The position numbers and the translations under genes were made by a program. 64,000 bases of DNA from Bradyrhizobium liaoningense (lineage in GTDB: Bacteria; Pseudomonadota; Alphaproteobacteria; Rhizobiales; Xanthobacteraceae): the NCBI RefSeq assembly GCF_018130955.1, contig NZ_JAFCJM010000018.1, positions 1 through 64,000 on the forward strand. Reading direction: 5' to 3'. This document shows, piece by piece, positions 48,163-63,982 of this stretch; the first letter of the stretch is position 1, and each line of letters opens with the position of its first letter. Below the pieces are notes generated by a model. That model was not told the DNA's origin and made no database searches. It saw only the letters and a program-made list of their open reading frames with translations.

Positions 48163-49524
48163 ATGCAGGTCACAGAGACCCTCTCGGAAGGATTGAAGCA
48201 CGAGTTCAAGATCAGCGTTCCCGCGTCTGATCTCGACGCCAAGGCTGATGCCAAGCTCGTCGACCTCAAGGACAAGGTGAAGCTCAATGGCTTCCGTCCC
48301 GGCAAGGTGCCGGTCGCCCACCTGAAGAAGGTGTATGGCCGTTCGGTGATGGCCGAGACCATCGACCAGACCATTCGCGACACCAATACGCAGATCTTCT
48401 CTGAGCGCGGCTTCAAGCTCGCGAGCGAGCCGAAGATCACGATGCCCACCGAGCAGAAAGAGGTCGAAGAACTGCTGTCCGGCAAGTCGGACCTGACCTA
48501 CACGGTGGCGATCGAAGTGGTGCCGCCGATTGCGCTCGCCGACTTCAAGAGTTTCCAGGTCGAGAAGCCCGTCGCCGACGTTTCCGACGCCGATGTCGAC
48601 GAGGCGATCAAGCGCATTGCCGACAGCAACCGCAACTACGCCGCCAAGGCCGACGGCGCGAAGGCGGAATCGGGCGACCGCGTCACCGTCAGCTTCAAGG
48701 GCACCATCAACGGCGAAGCCTTCGAGGGCGGCACCGGCGAGGGCATCCAGGTCGTGATCGGCTCCAACACCTTCATCCCCGGCTTCGAGGATCAGCTCAT
48801 CGGCATTGGTGCGGGCGAGACCCGCACGGTGAAGGCCGGCTTCCCCAAGAACTACGGCAACACCAAGCTCGCCGGCCAGGCAGCCGAGTTCGAGACCACG
48901 GCGACGCTGATCGAAGCGCCGCAGGACGTTGCGATCGATGACGAGTTCGCCAAGACCCTCGGCCTTGAATCGCTGGACAAGCTCAAGCAGGCCGCGCGCG
49001 ATCGGCTGGTCGCTGAGTTCGCCGGTGCGACGCGCCAGCGCGTCAAGCGCGCGCTGCTCGACCGCCTCGACGAGGCGCATCGCTTCGACGCGCCGCAGTC
49101 GCTCGTCGACGAGGAGTTCAATCTGATGTGGAACTCGGTGAAGGCCGAGATGGACTCGGCCGGCAGGACCTTTGCCGACGAGGACACCACCGAGGACAAG
49201 GCGCGCGACGAGTATCGCAAGATCGCCGACCGCCGCGTGCGCCTCGGCCTTGTGCTCTCGGAGATCGGCGAGAAGAACAAGATCACCGTCACCGACGACG
49301 AGGTGGGTCGCGCGGTGATTGAACGGGCGCGCTCGATGCCGGGTCGCGAGAAGGAAGTCTGGGACTTTTATCGCAACAATGCCAACGCGCTGGCCCAGCT
49401 TCGTGCACCGATCTATGAAGACAAGGTGGTCGATTTCATCCTGGAGCTCGCCAACGTGACCGAGAAGAAGGTCTCGCGCGAGGATCTCTACAAGGACGAC
49501 GAGGCCGACAAGACCGCCGCCTGA
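48163..49524 (+). CDS. tig: Trigger factor (ribosome-associated chaperone/PPIase)
   Basis: The 453-residue protein has an N-terminal ribosome-binding domain with the signature GFRPGKVP, the FKBP-like PPIase domain (about residues 155-245, DRVTVSFKGTINGEAFEGG, FIPGFEDQLIG), and a helical C-terminal chaperone arm. It binds nascent chains at the exit tunnel. The start at ATG 48163 (MQVTETLSEGLKHEF) is the family start; the open frame extends upstream into the tRNA and is not used. It heads the tig-clpP-clpX-lon block. Confidence 0.98.
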   Translation: MQVTETLSEGLKHEFKISVPASDLDAKADAKLVDLKDKVKLNGFRPGKVPVAHLKKVYGRSVMAETIDQTIRDTNTQIFSERGFKLASEPKITMPTEQKEVEELLSGKSDLTYTVAIEVVPPIALADFKSFQVEKPVADVSDADVDEAIKRIADSNRNYAAKADGAKAESGDRVTVSFKGTINGEAFEGGTGEGIQVVIGSNTFIPGFEDQLIGIGAGETRTVKAGFPKNYGNTKLAGQAAEFETTATLIEAPQDVAIDDEFAKTLGLESLDKLKQAARDRLVAEFAGATRQRVKRALLDRLDEAHRFDAPQSLVDEEFNLMWNSVKAEMDSAGRTFADEDTTEDKARDEYRKIADRRVRLGLVLSEIGEKNKITVTDDEVGRAVIERARSMPGREKEVWDFYRNNANALAQLRAPIYEDKVVDFILELANVTEKKVSREDLYKDDEADKTAA

Positions 49525-49564
49525 TGAAGGCGTCGAAGCCAACTATTAAGGATGATGCGCGGAA

Positions 49565-49596
49565 GGGCCCAGCTAGCCAGGTGGCCGGCTGGGCCT
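49565..49596 (+). terminator. Strong hairpin after tig
   Basis: GGCCCAGC and GCTGGGCC flank an inner CCAGGTGG hairpin. There is no long T run (TGTTCG), so it is only a possible terminator or processing site. Confidence 0.5.
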
Positions 49597-49805
49597 GTTC
49601 GCGCGAATCAGCTTCAACTGATTTTCACGGATTAAGCCTTAATTCGTTCCGGTCTTGTCTCCGGTGAATTGGCCTATATCTGTCAAACCGTCTTTCAAGT
49701 CCTGCATCACGGGACGTGCATCAGCGTCCGGCAATTCCAGCTCGAAACTGTTTCGAAACTGTCTTGCCGAAAAGCGATGTCCGCTCCGCCAACCCTAGGT
49801 GACTC

Positions 49806-50441
49806 ATGCGCGATCCGGTCGAAACTTACATGAACCTCGTGCCCATGGTGGTCGAGCAGACCAACCGTGGCGAGCGCGCCTACGACATCTTCTCGCGCCT
49901 GTTGAAAGAGCGCATCATCTTCGTGACCGGGCCGGTCGAGGACGGCATGTCGACGCTGATCGTCGCGCAGCTCCTGTTCCTTGAGGCGGAAAATCCGAAG
50001 AAGGAAATCTCGATGTACATCAACTCGCCGGGTGGCGTGGTGACGTCGGGCCTCGCGATCTACGACACCATGCAGTTCATCCGTCCGCCGGTCTCGACGC
50101 TGTGCACGGGCCAGGCTGCCTCGATGGGTTCGCTGCTGCTCTGCGCCGGTGAGAAGGACATGCGTTTCACACTGCCGAACTCGCGCATCATGGTGCACCA
50201 GCCCTCCGGCGGCTTCCAGGGCCAGGCAACCGACATCATGCTGCACGCCCAGGAGATCCTGAACCTGAAGAAGCGGCTCAACGAGATCTACGTGAAGCAC
50301 ACCGGCCAGACCTACAAGGCGATCGAGGACGCGCTGGAGCGCGATAAGTTCCTCACCGCCACCGATGCCAAGGAGTTTGGTCTCGTCGACAAGGTGATCG
50401 ACAAGCGCGCCGAGGAGCCGGCGCCGGTAAAAGCCCCGTAA
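49806..50441 (+). CDS. clpP: ATP-dependent Clp protease proteolytic subunit
   Basis: The 211-residue serine protease shows GRIIFVTGPVEDG-like ERIIFVTGPVEDG, YINSPGGVVTSGLAIYDTMQF, the nucleophile in GQAASMGSLLL (about Ser106) and the His in RIMVHQPSGG (about 131). It assembles into a barrel of two seven-membered rings and works with ClpX, whose gene follows by 460 bases. It ends with an Ala/Pro-rich tail. The ATG 49806 follows GGTGACTC, a weak ribosome-binding site. Confidence 0.97.
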   Translation: MRDPVETYMNLVPMVVEQTNRGERAYDIFSRLLKERIIFVTGPVEDGMSTLIVAQLLFLEAENPKKEISMYINSPGGVVTSGLAIYDTMQFIRPPVSTLCTGQAASMGSLLLCAGEKDMRFTLPNSRIMVHQPSGGFQGQATDIMLHAQEILNLKKRLNEIYVKHTGQTYKAIEDALERDKFLTATDAKEFGLVDKVIDKRAEEPAPVKAP

Positions 50442-50453
50442 GGACACGGGGGA

Positions 50454-50508
50454 GATCGCAAGAGCGACCCCGGGATCGCAATGGCGACCCCGGGATCGTC
50501 AGGGCGCC
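50454..50508. repeat. Tandem 20-bp repeat between clpP and clpX
   Basis: GATCGCAAGAGCGACCCCGG is followed by GATCGCAATGGCGACCCCGG and a third partial unit GATCGTCAGGGCGCC. It starts 12 bases after the clpP stop. The rest of the interval, 50509-50902, holds no gene that I can support and presumably includes the clpX promoter. Confidence 0.75.
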
Positions 50509-50902
50509 GTTCACGTTAACAGCGCGTTGGTAGCGACGCGAAAAGCGTGGTTTGCGCCCCGCGACGGGCGGAAAGTTCCGCTTTCGTGCTTATTTTTCGT
50601 GGCAATCCAGCAACGCCGGGGTGATTTCGGTCACTTCTCTCGTGCCAAGACGTGAAATCACGGTATTGTCACGGGTAGCCGGGAGCCGCCCGATTAGCGA
50701 ATTCTTGATAGTCGGGTGACAGCATGGTTGGCTACGATTGATCGGCTAAGATCGCGGGAGAATCGAGTGACCGTGATTCGCACGGGATGTAACGCGTAGG
50801 GTCTTTTTTGGTACGGAATTTGCTCTATTTCAGCTTCAAGACGGCCGAAGTGCCAGAATGGAGCGATCGGGCGGACGGATCGAACCGCGGACGGAGACAG
50901 GA

Positions 50903-52174
<1,272 letters not shown>

Positions 52175-52213
52175 CATCGCGCTGGTGCAGCAAATTTTCC
52201 CGTCTGACTGGAC

Positions 52214-52238
52214 GGCTGCGGAGAGTGGTTCCGCAGCC
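52214..52238 (+). terminator. Hairpin after clpX
   Basis: GGCTGCGGA and TCCGCAGCC form a perfect 9-bp stem 39 bases after the stop codon. No T run follows, so termination strength is uncertain. Confidence 0.5.
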
Positions 52239-52296
52239 GATGTTGCGTGGCTGTTCAGCTTGCGTAAAGCGCTGAATGGCGTGCGTTTTTCAATGA

Positions 52297-52328
52297 CTTG
52301 ACACCCCCCGGGTCGATAGCCACCTAAT
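52297..52328 (+). promoter_or_regulatory. lon: Candidate heat-shock-type promoter of lon
   Basis: CTTGACA at 52297-52303 and CCTAAT at 52323-52328, about 19 bases apart, resemble RpoH-type promoter boxes in alphaproteobacteria. They lie about 170 bases before the lon ATG. No gene occurs in 52175-52496. Confidence 0.35.
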
Positions 52329-52496
52329 GTCAGCGGCGAGCAAGAATTCTCTTCAAGATTCGCCTAGGTTTCGATTCGGCAGAGCCGGTCCGAGCGTTTG
52401 GACCGCTCGAAAAAACCGGATCATTTCGGCACCTTGTGGCGGTTGCGCTGGGCTCAGCGGGCTGCGTGCAAGGGGGCACAGCAAAAGGAACAGGCC

Positions 52497-54920
<2,424 letters not shown>

Positions 54921-54952
54921 TCCGGCCAAAGAAAAGACCCAGCCAAGCATTA

Positions 54953-54976
54953 GAACGGCGTCTTCGGGCGCCGTTC
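54953..54976 (+). terminator. Hairpin after lon
   Basis: GAACGGCG pairs with CGCCGTTC around TCTTCGGG; a short GTGTTTGG follows. It lies between lon and the GFA gene and may partly terminate lon transcription. Confidence 0.5.
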
Positions 54977-54994
54977 GTGTTTGGAGGATGCGGC

Positions 54995-55399
54995 ATGCAG
55001 ATCGACGGGCAATGCCATTGCGGCCGCGTGACCTATGAGGCGGAGATCGACCCGGAGGCCGTCTCCGTCTGCCATTGCACCGATTGCCAGACGCTGACGG
55101 GCTCGCCCTTTCGGGTGACCGTGCTGTGTTCCGGCCAAGCCATCCGGCTGTCGGGTGAGCCGCCAAAGGTCTATGGCAAGCGCGGCGATAATGGCCGCAT
55201 GCGCTTCCAGCATTTTTGCGGCGACTGTGGTTCCCCGCTGTTTTCGAGCGGCGAGGGCGACGCGACCGATGATTGGGGCATTCGTTGGGGTAGCATCAGC
55301 GAGCGCGATCGTTTGCGGCCGATGCGCCAGATATGGTGCCAGTCGGCCGCCGTCTGGATCGATGCCATTCCGGGGCTGCCGGGAAGGCCGAAAGACTGA
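54995..55399 (+). CDS. GFA family (glutathione-dependent formaldehyde-activating-like) protein
   Basis: The 134-residue protein has the GFA zinc motifs: GQCHCGRVTYEAEI, VCHCTDCQTLTGSPF and FQHFCGDCGSPLF, giving the expected CxC, CxxC and CxxC. Most members are of unknown activity. GGAGG stands eight bases before ATG 54995. The gene follows lon by 74 bases and precedes tRNA-Val. Confidence 0.9.
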   Translation: MQIDGQCHCGRVTYEAEIDPEAVSVCHCTDCQTLTGSPFRVTVLCSGQAIRLSGEPPKVYGKRGDNGRMRFQHFCGDCGSPLFSSGEGDATDDWGIRWGSISERDRLRPMRQIWCQSAAVWIDAIPGLPGRPKD

Positions 55400-55445
55400 T
55401 GTTTGGCTTGCCCGGCCGGGGGCGGCGAGGCTAAAGAGGCGGCGA

Positions 55446-55522
55446 GGGCGGTTAGCTCAGCTGGTTAGAGCATCTCGTTTACACCGAGAGGGTCCGCGGT
55501 TCGAATCCGTGACCGCCCACCA
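55446..55522 (+). tRNA. tRNA-Val(TAC)
   Basis: Acceptor GGGCGGT (55446-55452) pairs with ACCGCCC (55512-55518), with discriminator A55519 and encoded CCA at 55520-55522. The anticodon TAC at 55480-55482 has a 5-bp stem (TCTCG/CGAGA), and the T-arm is GGTTCGAATCC. It reads GUA/GUG codons. Confidence 0.97.
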
Positions 55523-55550
55523 GCCTGCGCTCGCGAAGCGAAGCAGGCTG
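55521..55550 (+). terminator. Hairpin downstream of tRNA-Val
   Basis: CAGCCTGC and GCAGGCTG flank GCTCGCGAAGCGAA; the stem shares its first bases with the tRNA CCA end. A similar palindrome (TTGCTCGC..GCGAGGCAA) recurs near 55617. The rest of 55551-55800 shows no gene. Confidence 0.4.
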
Positions 55551-55800
55551 CCACGCCGAAGCCCAACGGGCGAAGGCGGGCTTTCCGTTGCGAGCTCCGG
55601 CTCGGCAAGTCGGCCTTTGCTCGCGAAGCGAGGCAAGATTCCCCTCCTCAATTTGCCTCGCTGCGGCCGTCTCGGTCGCCTGCATCTGGGCCAAAGTTAG
55701 GCAATTCTGGCTCTGACGGCCACTGCTGCGCCGCAGTATCTTCACACTTCGAGCGCTCAATCCCGGCGCGCTGGGGGTCAGAGCATGGGGGGACTTCACC

Positions 55801-55956
55801 ATGACTGATAGCGAGCGCAAAGAGCGCAGGAGTCAACTTGAGCGCTATCGGGTGCTCGAGGAGGAGACCACCGACCCACTTGCGGCGGGCTTGCTTCGCG
55901 ACATTGTCCTGGAATTGGAAACTCAATTGAACGAATTGCCGCAACAGCGGCATTGA
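55801..55956 (+). CDS. 51-residue charged helical protein
   Basis: The frame encodes MTDSERKERRSQLERYRVLE, then EETTDPLAAGLLRDIVLELETQLNEL. GGGGGG lies nine bases before the ATG. The sequence is one or two amphipathic helices with a TTDPLAxxLLxDIVxELE pattern that I believe recurs in bradyrhizobial small hypothetical proteins. The function is unknown. Confidence 0.65.
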   Translation: MTDSERKERRSQLERYRVLEEETTDPLAAGLLRDIVLELETQLNELPQQRH

Positions 55957-56236
55957 TGCCTGCTCTGAGCGAACGGCGCCTCGGTCGTTTCGCAAGCGGG
56001 AGGCTGCGCGGTGACGCTCCGGCGACCCCGCGAGGTGTCTTCGCAACTCTGTTTCGGCCGCTGCTCAGTTGCACACTTCGCGGTCGACCCGATTCCGCTC
56101 AGCATCCCGCTTCTTTGCATCATCACGCGTTTGGCTCTTCCGGAAAATTGCGCTAGGCCCGGCCGGCGGACTGCTGTCGTCCAGGACGTCGCACGATTGC
56201 GTAGAGAAGCCGCCAGGGAAGCTGAGAGAGGGTCTG

Positions 56237-57097
56237 ATGGAATTGCCAAGCGGACACGAGCAAAACGCCGACCAGATCGCTTATTGGAACGGACCCGGCG
56301 GCCAGAAATGGGCCGATCGCCAGGCGGCGCAGGAAGTTCTGCTGGGACCGATCGCCGATCTCCTGATCGAGCGCGCGCGGCCGAAACCGGGTGAGCGTGT
56401 GCTGGATGTCGGGTGCGGCTCCGGTGCGACGACGATTGCATTTGCGAAGGCGATCGCGCCTGATGGTTTTGCGCTCGGCCTCGACGTCTCCGGCCCGATG
56501 CTGGCACAGGCGCGTGCGATTGCGCCCAAAGGCCTGCCGCTCGATTTCGTGCTGGCGGATGCGACCGTCTATCCCTTCGATCCCGCAAGCTACGATCTCC
56601 TGGTATCGCGCTTCGGCGTCATGTTCTTCGCCGACCCGGTCGCGTCCTTCAGCAATTTGCGCCGCGCGCTAAAACCGTCGGGGCGGCTTGCCTTCATCTG
56701 CTGGCGCGAGCCGCGCGAAAATCCCTGGATGATGGCGCCGCTGATGGCGGTCTACAAGCACGTGCCAAAGATGCCGCCGGTCGGTCCGGAAGATCCCGGC
56801 CCGTTCGCCTTCGCTTCCGAGGAGCGCGTGACACGCATTTTGAAGGGCGCCGGCTTCACCGACATCGCGATGCAACCGCACAATCTGGCGATGGACATCG
56901 CGATCGGCGGCGGCCTCGATGCGGCCGTCGATGGTGCCCTGCAGATCGGCCCCGCCACCCGCGCGCTGGAGGGGCACCCGCCCGAGGTGCGCGAGGCCGC
57001 CAAGGCCTCGATCCGCGAGATGCTGACGCCTTATGTGAAGGGGCGGTCAGTGGCGCTGCCGGGTTCGGTGTGGGTTGTGACGGCGAAGGTGTCGTAG
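56237..57097 (+). CDS. Class I SAM-dependent methyltransferase
   Basis: The protein of 286 residues has the Rossmann-type methyltransferase motif I RVLDVGCGSGATTIAFAKAI, acidic LGLDVSGPML at the end of strand 2, DFVLADATVYPF and LVSRFGVMFFADPVASFSNLRRALKPSGRLAFICWRE. It matches UbiE/Coq5-like or arsenite-type small-molecule methyltransferases with WREPxxNPW, common in rhizobia; the substrate is unknown. ATG 56237 (MELPSGHEQNADQIAYWNGP) is the family start. Confidence 0.88.
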   Translation: MELPSGHEQNADQIAYWNGPGGQKWADRQAAQEVLLGPIADLLIERARPKPGERVLDVGCGSGATTIAFAKAIAPDGFALGLDVSGPMLAQARAIAPKGLPLDFVLADATVYPFDPASYDLLVSRFGVMFFADPVASFSNLRRALKPSGRLAFICWREPRENPWMMAPLMAVYKHVPKMPPVGPEDPGPFAFASEERVTRILKGAGFTDIAMQPHNLAMDIAIGGGLDAAVDGALQIGPATRALEGHPPEVREAAKASIREMLTPYVKGRSVALPGSVWVVTAKVS

Positions 57098-57104
57098 GCG
57101 CCTC

Positions 57105-58088
57105 TCACACCACATCATCAGGTGCCAGCGCGCAGCCATTGTCCGGGTGCGTCTCCACCTGCAGCGTGGTGTGACCGATGCGGAAGGTTGCCTTCAGCTT
57201 GTCCGCGGTCTCCATCAGAAAATCGTCTCCGGCACCTGCGGGCATCACGAGGTGACAGGTCAGCGCCGTCTCGGTGGTCGAGATCGGCCAGACGTGGAGG
57301 TCGTGGATCCCTGAGACGCCGGGCCGCTCCATCAGGAAGCTCTTGATGGCGGCGAGGTCTGTGCCCTTTGGCGCGGCGGCCATCGACATGTCGACGGAGC
57401 TGCGCAAGAGGCTGGTCGTGCTCCACAGGATGGTGGCGCAGATGATCAAACTTGTCACCGGATCGAGCCAGAGCCAGCCGGTCCATATGATCAGCGCTGC
57501 CGAGACCACGACGCCGAGCGAGACGGCGGCATCGGCTGCCATGTGCAGATAGGCGCCTTCGATGTTGATGTCGTCCTTGCGTCCGCGCGCGAACAGCAGG
57601 GCGGTGAAGCCATTGATGAGGATGCCGATGCCGGCGACCACCATCACGGTGAAGCCCGCAACCGGCTCCGGCTCGCGCAGGCGCAAAATCGCCTCCCAGC
57701 CGATCGCGCCAATTGCGACCAGCAGGAACACGGCGTTGGCGAGTGCGGCCAAAATGGTCGACGCGCGGAAACCGTAGGTGAAGCGGCCGCTCCGGGCGCG
57801 TTTTGATGCGACCGAGGCGCCCCACGCCATGACCAGGCCGAGCACGTCGCTGAGATTATGGCCGGCATCGGCGAGAAGCGCCGTGGAGTTGCTGATGTAG
57901 CCGTAGATGCCTTGTGCGATGACGAGCGTGGTATTGAGCGAGATGCCGATCGCAAACGCCTTGCCGAAGCTGGCGGGCGCATGGACGTGCCCGTGACCAT
58001 GGCTGTGGTCGTGACCATGCGCATGGGCGTGGCCGGCATGGTCATCGTGATCGTGGTGATGGCCGGCGTGATGGTGGTGGCTGACCAC
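57105..58088 (-). CDS. Cation diffusion facilitator (CzcD/DmeF-like)
   Basis: The 327-residue protein has a His-rich N-terminus (about 15 His in the first 37 residues), six predicted membrane helices and the two metal motifs HNLSD in TM2 and HMAAD in TM5, the HD-HD site of Zn/Co/Cd-type CDFs. The cytoplasmic C-terminal domain includes HDLHVWPIST. It exports divalent metal ions to the periplasm by proton exchange. It is the last gene of the metal operon, 25 bases after the RND pump. Confidence 0.92.
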   Translation of the reverse strand: MVSHHHHAGHHHDHDDHAGHAHAHGHDHSHGHGHVHAPASFGKAFAIGISLNTTLVIAQGIYGYISNSTALLADAGHNLSDVLGLVMAWGASVASKRARSGRFTYGFRASTILAALANAVFLLVAIGAIGWEAILRLREPEPVAGFTVMVVAGIGILINGFTALLFARGRKDDINIEGAYLHMAADAAVSLGVVVSAALIIWTGWLWLDPVTSLIICATILWSTTSLLRSSVDMSMAAAPKGTDLAAIKSFLMERPGVSGIHDLHVWPISTTETALTCHLVMPAGAGDDFLMETADKLKATFRIGHTTLQVETHPDNGCALAPDDVV

Positions 58089-58113
58089 GTCTACCGCTCC
58101 TGCAAATCAGCTC

Positions 58114-61297
<3,184 letters not shown>

Positions 61298-61314
<17 letters not shown>

Positions 61315-62275
61315 CTCCCTTGCCCATCTCCGCTTTCACCACAAAACTGTTCTCGGCAACGTAGCGCTCGCCGGCTGACAACCCGGCCCTGATCTCGACG
61401 TGGTGGGAATCGGACTCGCCTGTTTCGACCGGGCGGGCCTCGATCTTGTCGCCGTCCTCGCGGACGAAGACGATGGTCTTGCCCTCCAGCGTCTGGATCG
61501 CGCTCTTGCGGACGGCCACGGGCACGTTGCGCGCAGCGAGGACGAGCCGCGCCGTGACGAACAGGCCGGGCCGCAGCCGGCCGTCCGGATTGGGCAGCAC
61601 GACGCGCGCCAGCGCGGTCTGGGTCTCGCTGCTGCCGATCGGCGCGACATAGGAGATCGTACCCTTGATTTCGCCGCGCCCGTCGTCGGGATCGATCAGC
61701 ACCTCGTCGCCGAGCCGCACGCGGCGCAGATCCTGGCGGTAGATCGACAGGTCGACCCAGATAGTGGAGAGGTCGGCAACCACGAAGGCCGGCTTCTGTT
61801 CGGAGGCGTATTCGCCGAGCGAGATCTGGCGCTCGATGATGGTGCCGCCGATCGGCGCCTTCAAATCGTAGACCGTCAGGCTCTGGTTGCTCTCGATCGA
61901 TGCGAGCAAATCGTCCTTGGCGACCTTGTCGCCGATCCGCTTCAGGATCGATTTTGCGACGCCGGGGAAGCGCGGGGTCACCTGGACCACGGCCTCCTGA
62001 TTGGCGCGCAGCATGCCGTTGAAGGACAGCGTGTCCGTCAGCGTCGCGCTGGCCGCCTCCGCAAGAATGACGCCGGCGGCCGCGAGCTTGACGTCGCTGA
62101 TCCGGATGCGATCGGCGCCGTGCTCGTCCTGCTCGACGTGCTCCTTTGCGGGCTTCTCCGGCTTTTTCTCCGCCTGTTCGGTGCTCTCGACCTTGGCCGG
62201 CGCGAGCATCGCGTAGCCATAGGCGCCGAGCCCGGCCGCGACCAGCGCGGCGATGATGGTGGAGGAGGTCTTCAT
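61298..62275 (-). CDS. RND efflux periplasmic adaptor (CzcB/CusB-like)
   Basis: The 325-residue membrane-fusion protein has one N-terminal anchor (IIAALVAAGLGAYGYAMLA), a charged His-poor section, the lipoyl half motifs (QVTPRFPGVAKSILKRIGDKVAKDDLLASI and LKAPIGGTIIERQISLGEYA) and the beta barrel region ARVVLPNPDGRLRPGLFVTARLV. It joins the inner pump to the outer channel. It overlaps both neighbouring genes by a few bases. It lacks the coiled-coil arm of many MFPs, as in other HME adaptors. Confidence 0.92.
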
Positions 62276-63546
62276 CGCGCGCTCTCCCGCGCCAGCGTAA
62301 AGGGATTTCCGACCAGGCCCTCGATGGTGGCGATGGCGGCGTGGAAGTTTTGCAGGGCTTCCTGCTCGCGCAGCCGTGCCTGGGCGACGCTCGCCTGCGC
62401 GTCCAGCACCTCCAGCAGGGTGAAACGACCCTGGCCGTAGCCCTGGGAAATTGCTTCCGATGCTTCCTGCGCCTTCGGGATCGCGACCTCGCGCAGCACG
62501 GCGAGCTCACGCAGCGAACCCTGGAGCGAGTCATAGGCGCGCCCGGCGATCACGATCAGCGTGTTGCGGTTGGCCTCGCGCTCGGCCTTGGTCTTGGCGA
62601 GGCTCTCCTGCGCGGAGAGGATGTTGCCCTGGTTCCGGTCGAACACGGGGATCGGCACCGACAGGGTCAGGCGGACAGCATCGTCATTGGTCTCGTTGAA
62701 ATGGCGCCAGCCGGCCGCGATCCGCACGTCCGGATAGGGTTTGAGGCGTGCCAGCAACAGCTCAGCATTGCGCTGCGCGAAGACGGCGGTCCAGCGCACC
62801 AGTTGCGGATTGGCGTCGATGGCGGCGACGACCGATTGGAACGAGGGCGGGCGGCCAATGGTGTCGAGCCGTCCGGAGACCTCGCCGAATTTTGCCGTGG
62901 TGTCGCCCATCAGCACGGCGAGCTCCCGCCGGGCGCTCGCCAGCGTCGCCTTGAGGCGCACGCGGTCGGCCTTGACCAGCGCGGAGGCGACTTCGGCGCG
63001 ACCGGTCTCGGCCGGCGAGGAGGCGCCGGCCTCGACGCGCCGGCGGAGGAGCGGCGTCAGGCGATCGATCGCCGTGACCTGCTCGTCGAGGATCTGGATG
63101 CGGCGCTGGGCGCCGAGCACGCTGAGGAACGCAATCGCGGTCTCCGACAGCACCTCGAGCCTGATCGCCTTGCGCTGGATCGCGGCGACGTCGATGCCGG
63201 CTTCGCCTGCGGCAATGCGCGCCTCGCGCTTGCCGAACAGCTCAAAACCCTGGCTGATCTGGAGCGTGGTCTCGGCCGACCTGGTGCCGCGGTAGATGCC
63301 GGTGCCGAAGGAATTGTCCTGCTCGTAAGACAGCTCGGGATTGAGCAGCGCGCCGGCCTGGATGCGCTGGCCCGTGGCGATGCCGACGTCCCGTTCGGCC
63401 GCGGTCAGACGCGGGCTCGCGGCCAGCGCGCGCGTGAGCGCCGCGCGCATCGTCAGGGTCTGGGCGCACGCGGGCTCGCCATAAAGCCCACCGATCAGAA
63501 TAGCCGTCGCGCACGCCAAGCGCGCGGCAGTTCGCCTGCAAAACAT
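62272..63546 (-). CDS. TolC-family outer-membrane channel (CzcC-like)
   Basis: The 424-residue protein has a signal peptide (RRTAARLACATAILIGG, cut after ACA) and the duplicated outer-membrane efflux helical domain: LTRALAASPRLTAAERDVGIATGQRIQAGALLNPEL in the first half and AQRNAELLLARLKPYPDVRIAAGWRHF near residue 250, then VPIPVFDRNQGNI. It completes the tripartite metal exporter. The stop overlaps the adaptor ATG (ATGA). ATG 63546 was preferred to the open ATG at 63591. Confidence 0.9.
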   Translation of the reverse strand: MFCRRTAARLACATAILIGGLYGEPACAQTLTMRAALTRALAASPRLTAAERDVGIATGQRIQAGALLNPELSYEQDNSFGTGIYRGTRSAETTLQISQGFELFGKREARIAAGEAGIDVAAIQRKAIRLEVLSETAIAFLSVLGAQRRIQILDEQVTAIDRLTPLLRRRVEAGASSPAETGRAEVASALVKADRVRLKATLASARRELAVLMGDTTAKFGEVSGRLDTIGRPPSFQSVVAAIDANPQLVRWTAVFAQRNAELLLARLKPYPDVRIAAGWRHFNETNDDAVRLTLSVPIPVFDRNQGNILSAQESLAKTKAEREANRNTLIVIAGRAYDSLQGSLRELAVLREVAIPKAQEASEAISQGYGQGRFTLLEVLDAQASVAQARLREQEALQNFHAAIATIEGLVGNPFTLARESAR

Positions 63547-63619
63547 GGAAACGACCTGTGAAGGACAAAGCCTTATCAAGGACAACGTCATGGACGCGCG
63601 AAGCGCCCGGCTGATCGGT

Positions 63620-63982
63620 TCAGGTCAGATGTTTGGGGGGCGGGGAGTCCGTATCGGGCACGATGCCCGCAAGAGCCGGCAAACGCGGCGAGGCCGGTTG
63701 GGTTACGGGTTCAGCCGGCGTTACCGGAAGCACGGCTTGTGCAACGGCGACCGAGAAGCAGCCATGGCAGTGATGGCCGGCGATCGCCTTGTGATCGGCG
63801 TGCCCGGACGCCGCACCGAGCACGGTGACGATGTCCGATTGGCCAGACGAAGCTGATACGTCGACGTCGTAGATGCCGTGCAGCGTTCCACTCAGCAGAT
63901 ACAGGGTCGCAACGAGCACGGCGAGGAGCCCGCGCCAATTGCGCAGGTGGACGACTCCCTTGGGCCGGCGAATGGAGAACAC
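63620..63982 (-). CDS. Small exported His/Cys-containing protein at the head of the metal efflux operon
   Basis: The 120-residue protein has an N-terminal hydrophobic helix (LLAVLVATLYLLSGTLHG), then a cluster of His and Cys: SGHADHKAIAGHHCHGC. The C-terminus is Pro-rich. Its position, 73 bases before the channel gene, is that of CzcI in czcICBA operons, and the HHCHGC patch could bind metal. The function is inferred. It is the first gene I can see in the operon; the promoter lies outside or in the last 18 bases. Confidence 0.8.
   Translation of the reverse strand: MFSIRRPKGVVHLRNWRGLLAVLVATLYLLSGTLHGIYDVDVSASSGQSDIVTVLGAASGHADHKAIAGHHCHGCFSVAVAQAVLPVTPAEPVTQPASPRLPALAGIVPDTDSPPPKHLT

Noticed and set aside
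50454..50508. Possible CRISPR-like array
   Set aside because: Units are contiguous with no spacers and only about three copies; it is a simple tandem repeat. No cas genes are present.
54921..55445. hupB expected after lon
   Set aside because: In many alphaproteobacteria an HU gene follows lon; here I found only a GFA-family gene and tRNA-Val, so no HU gene is called.
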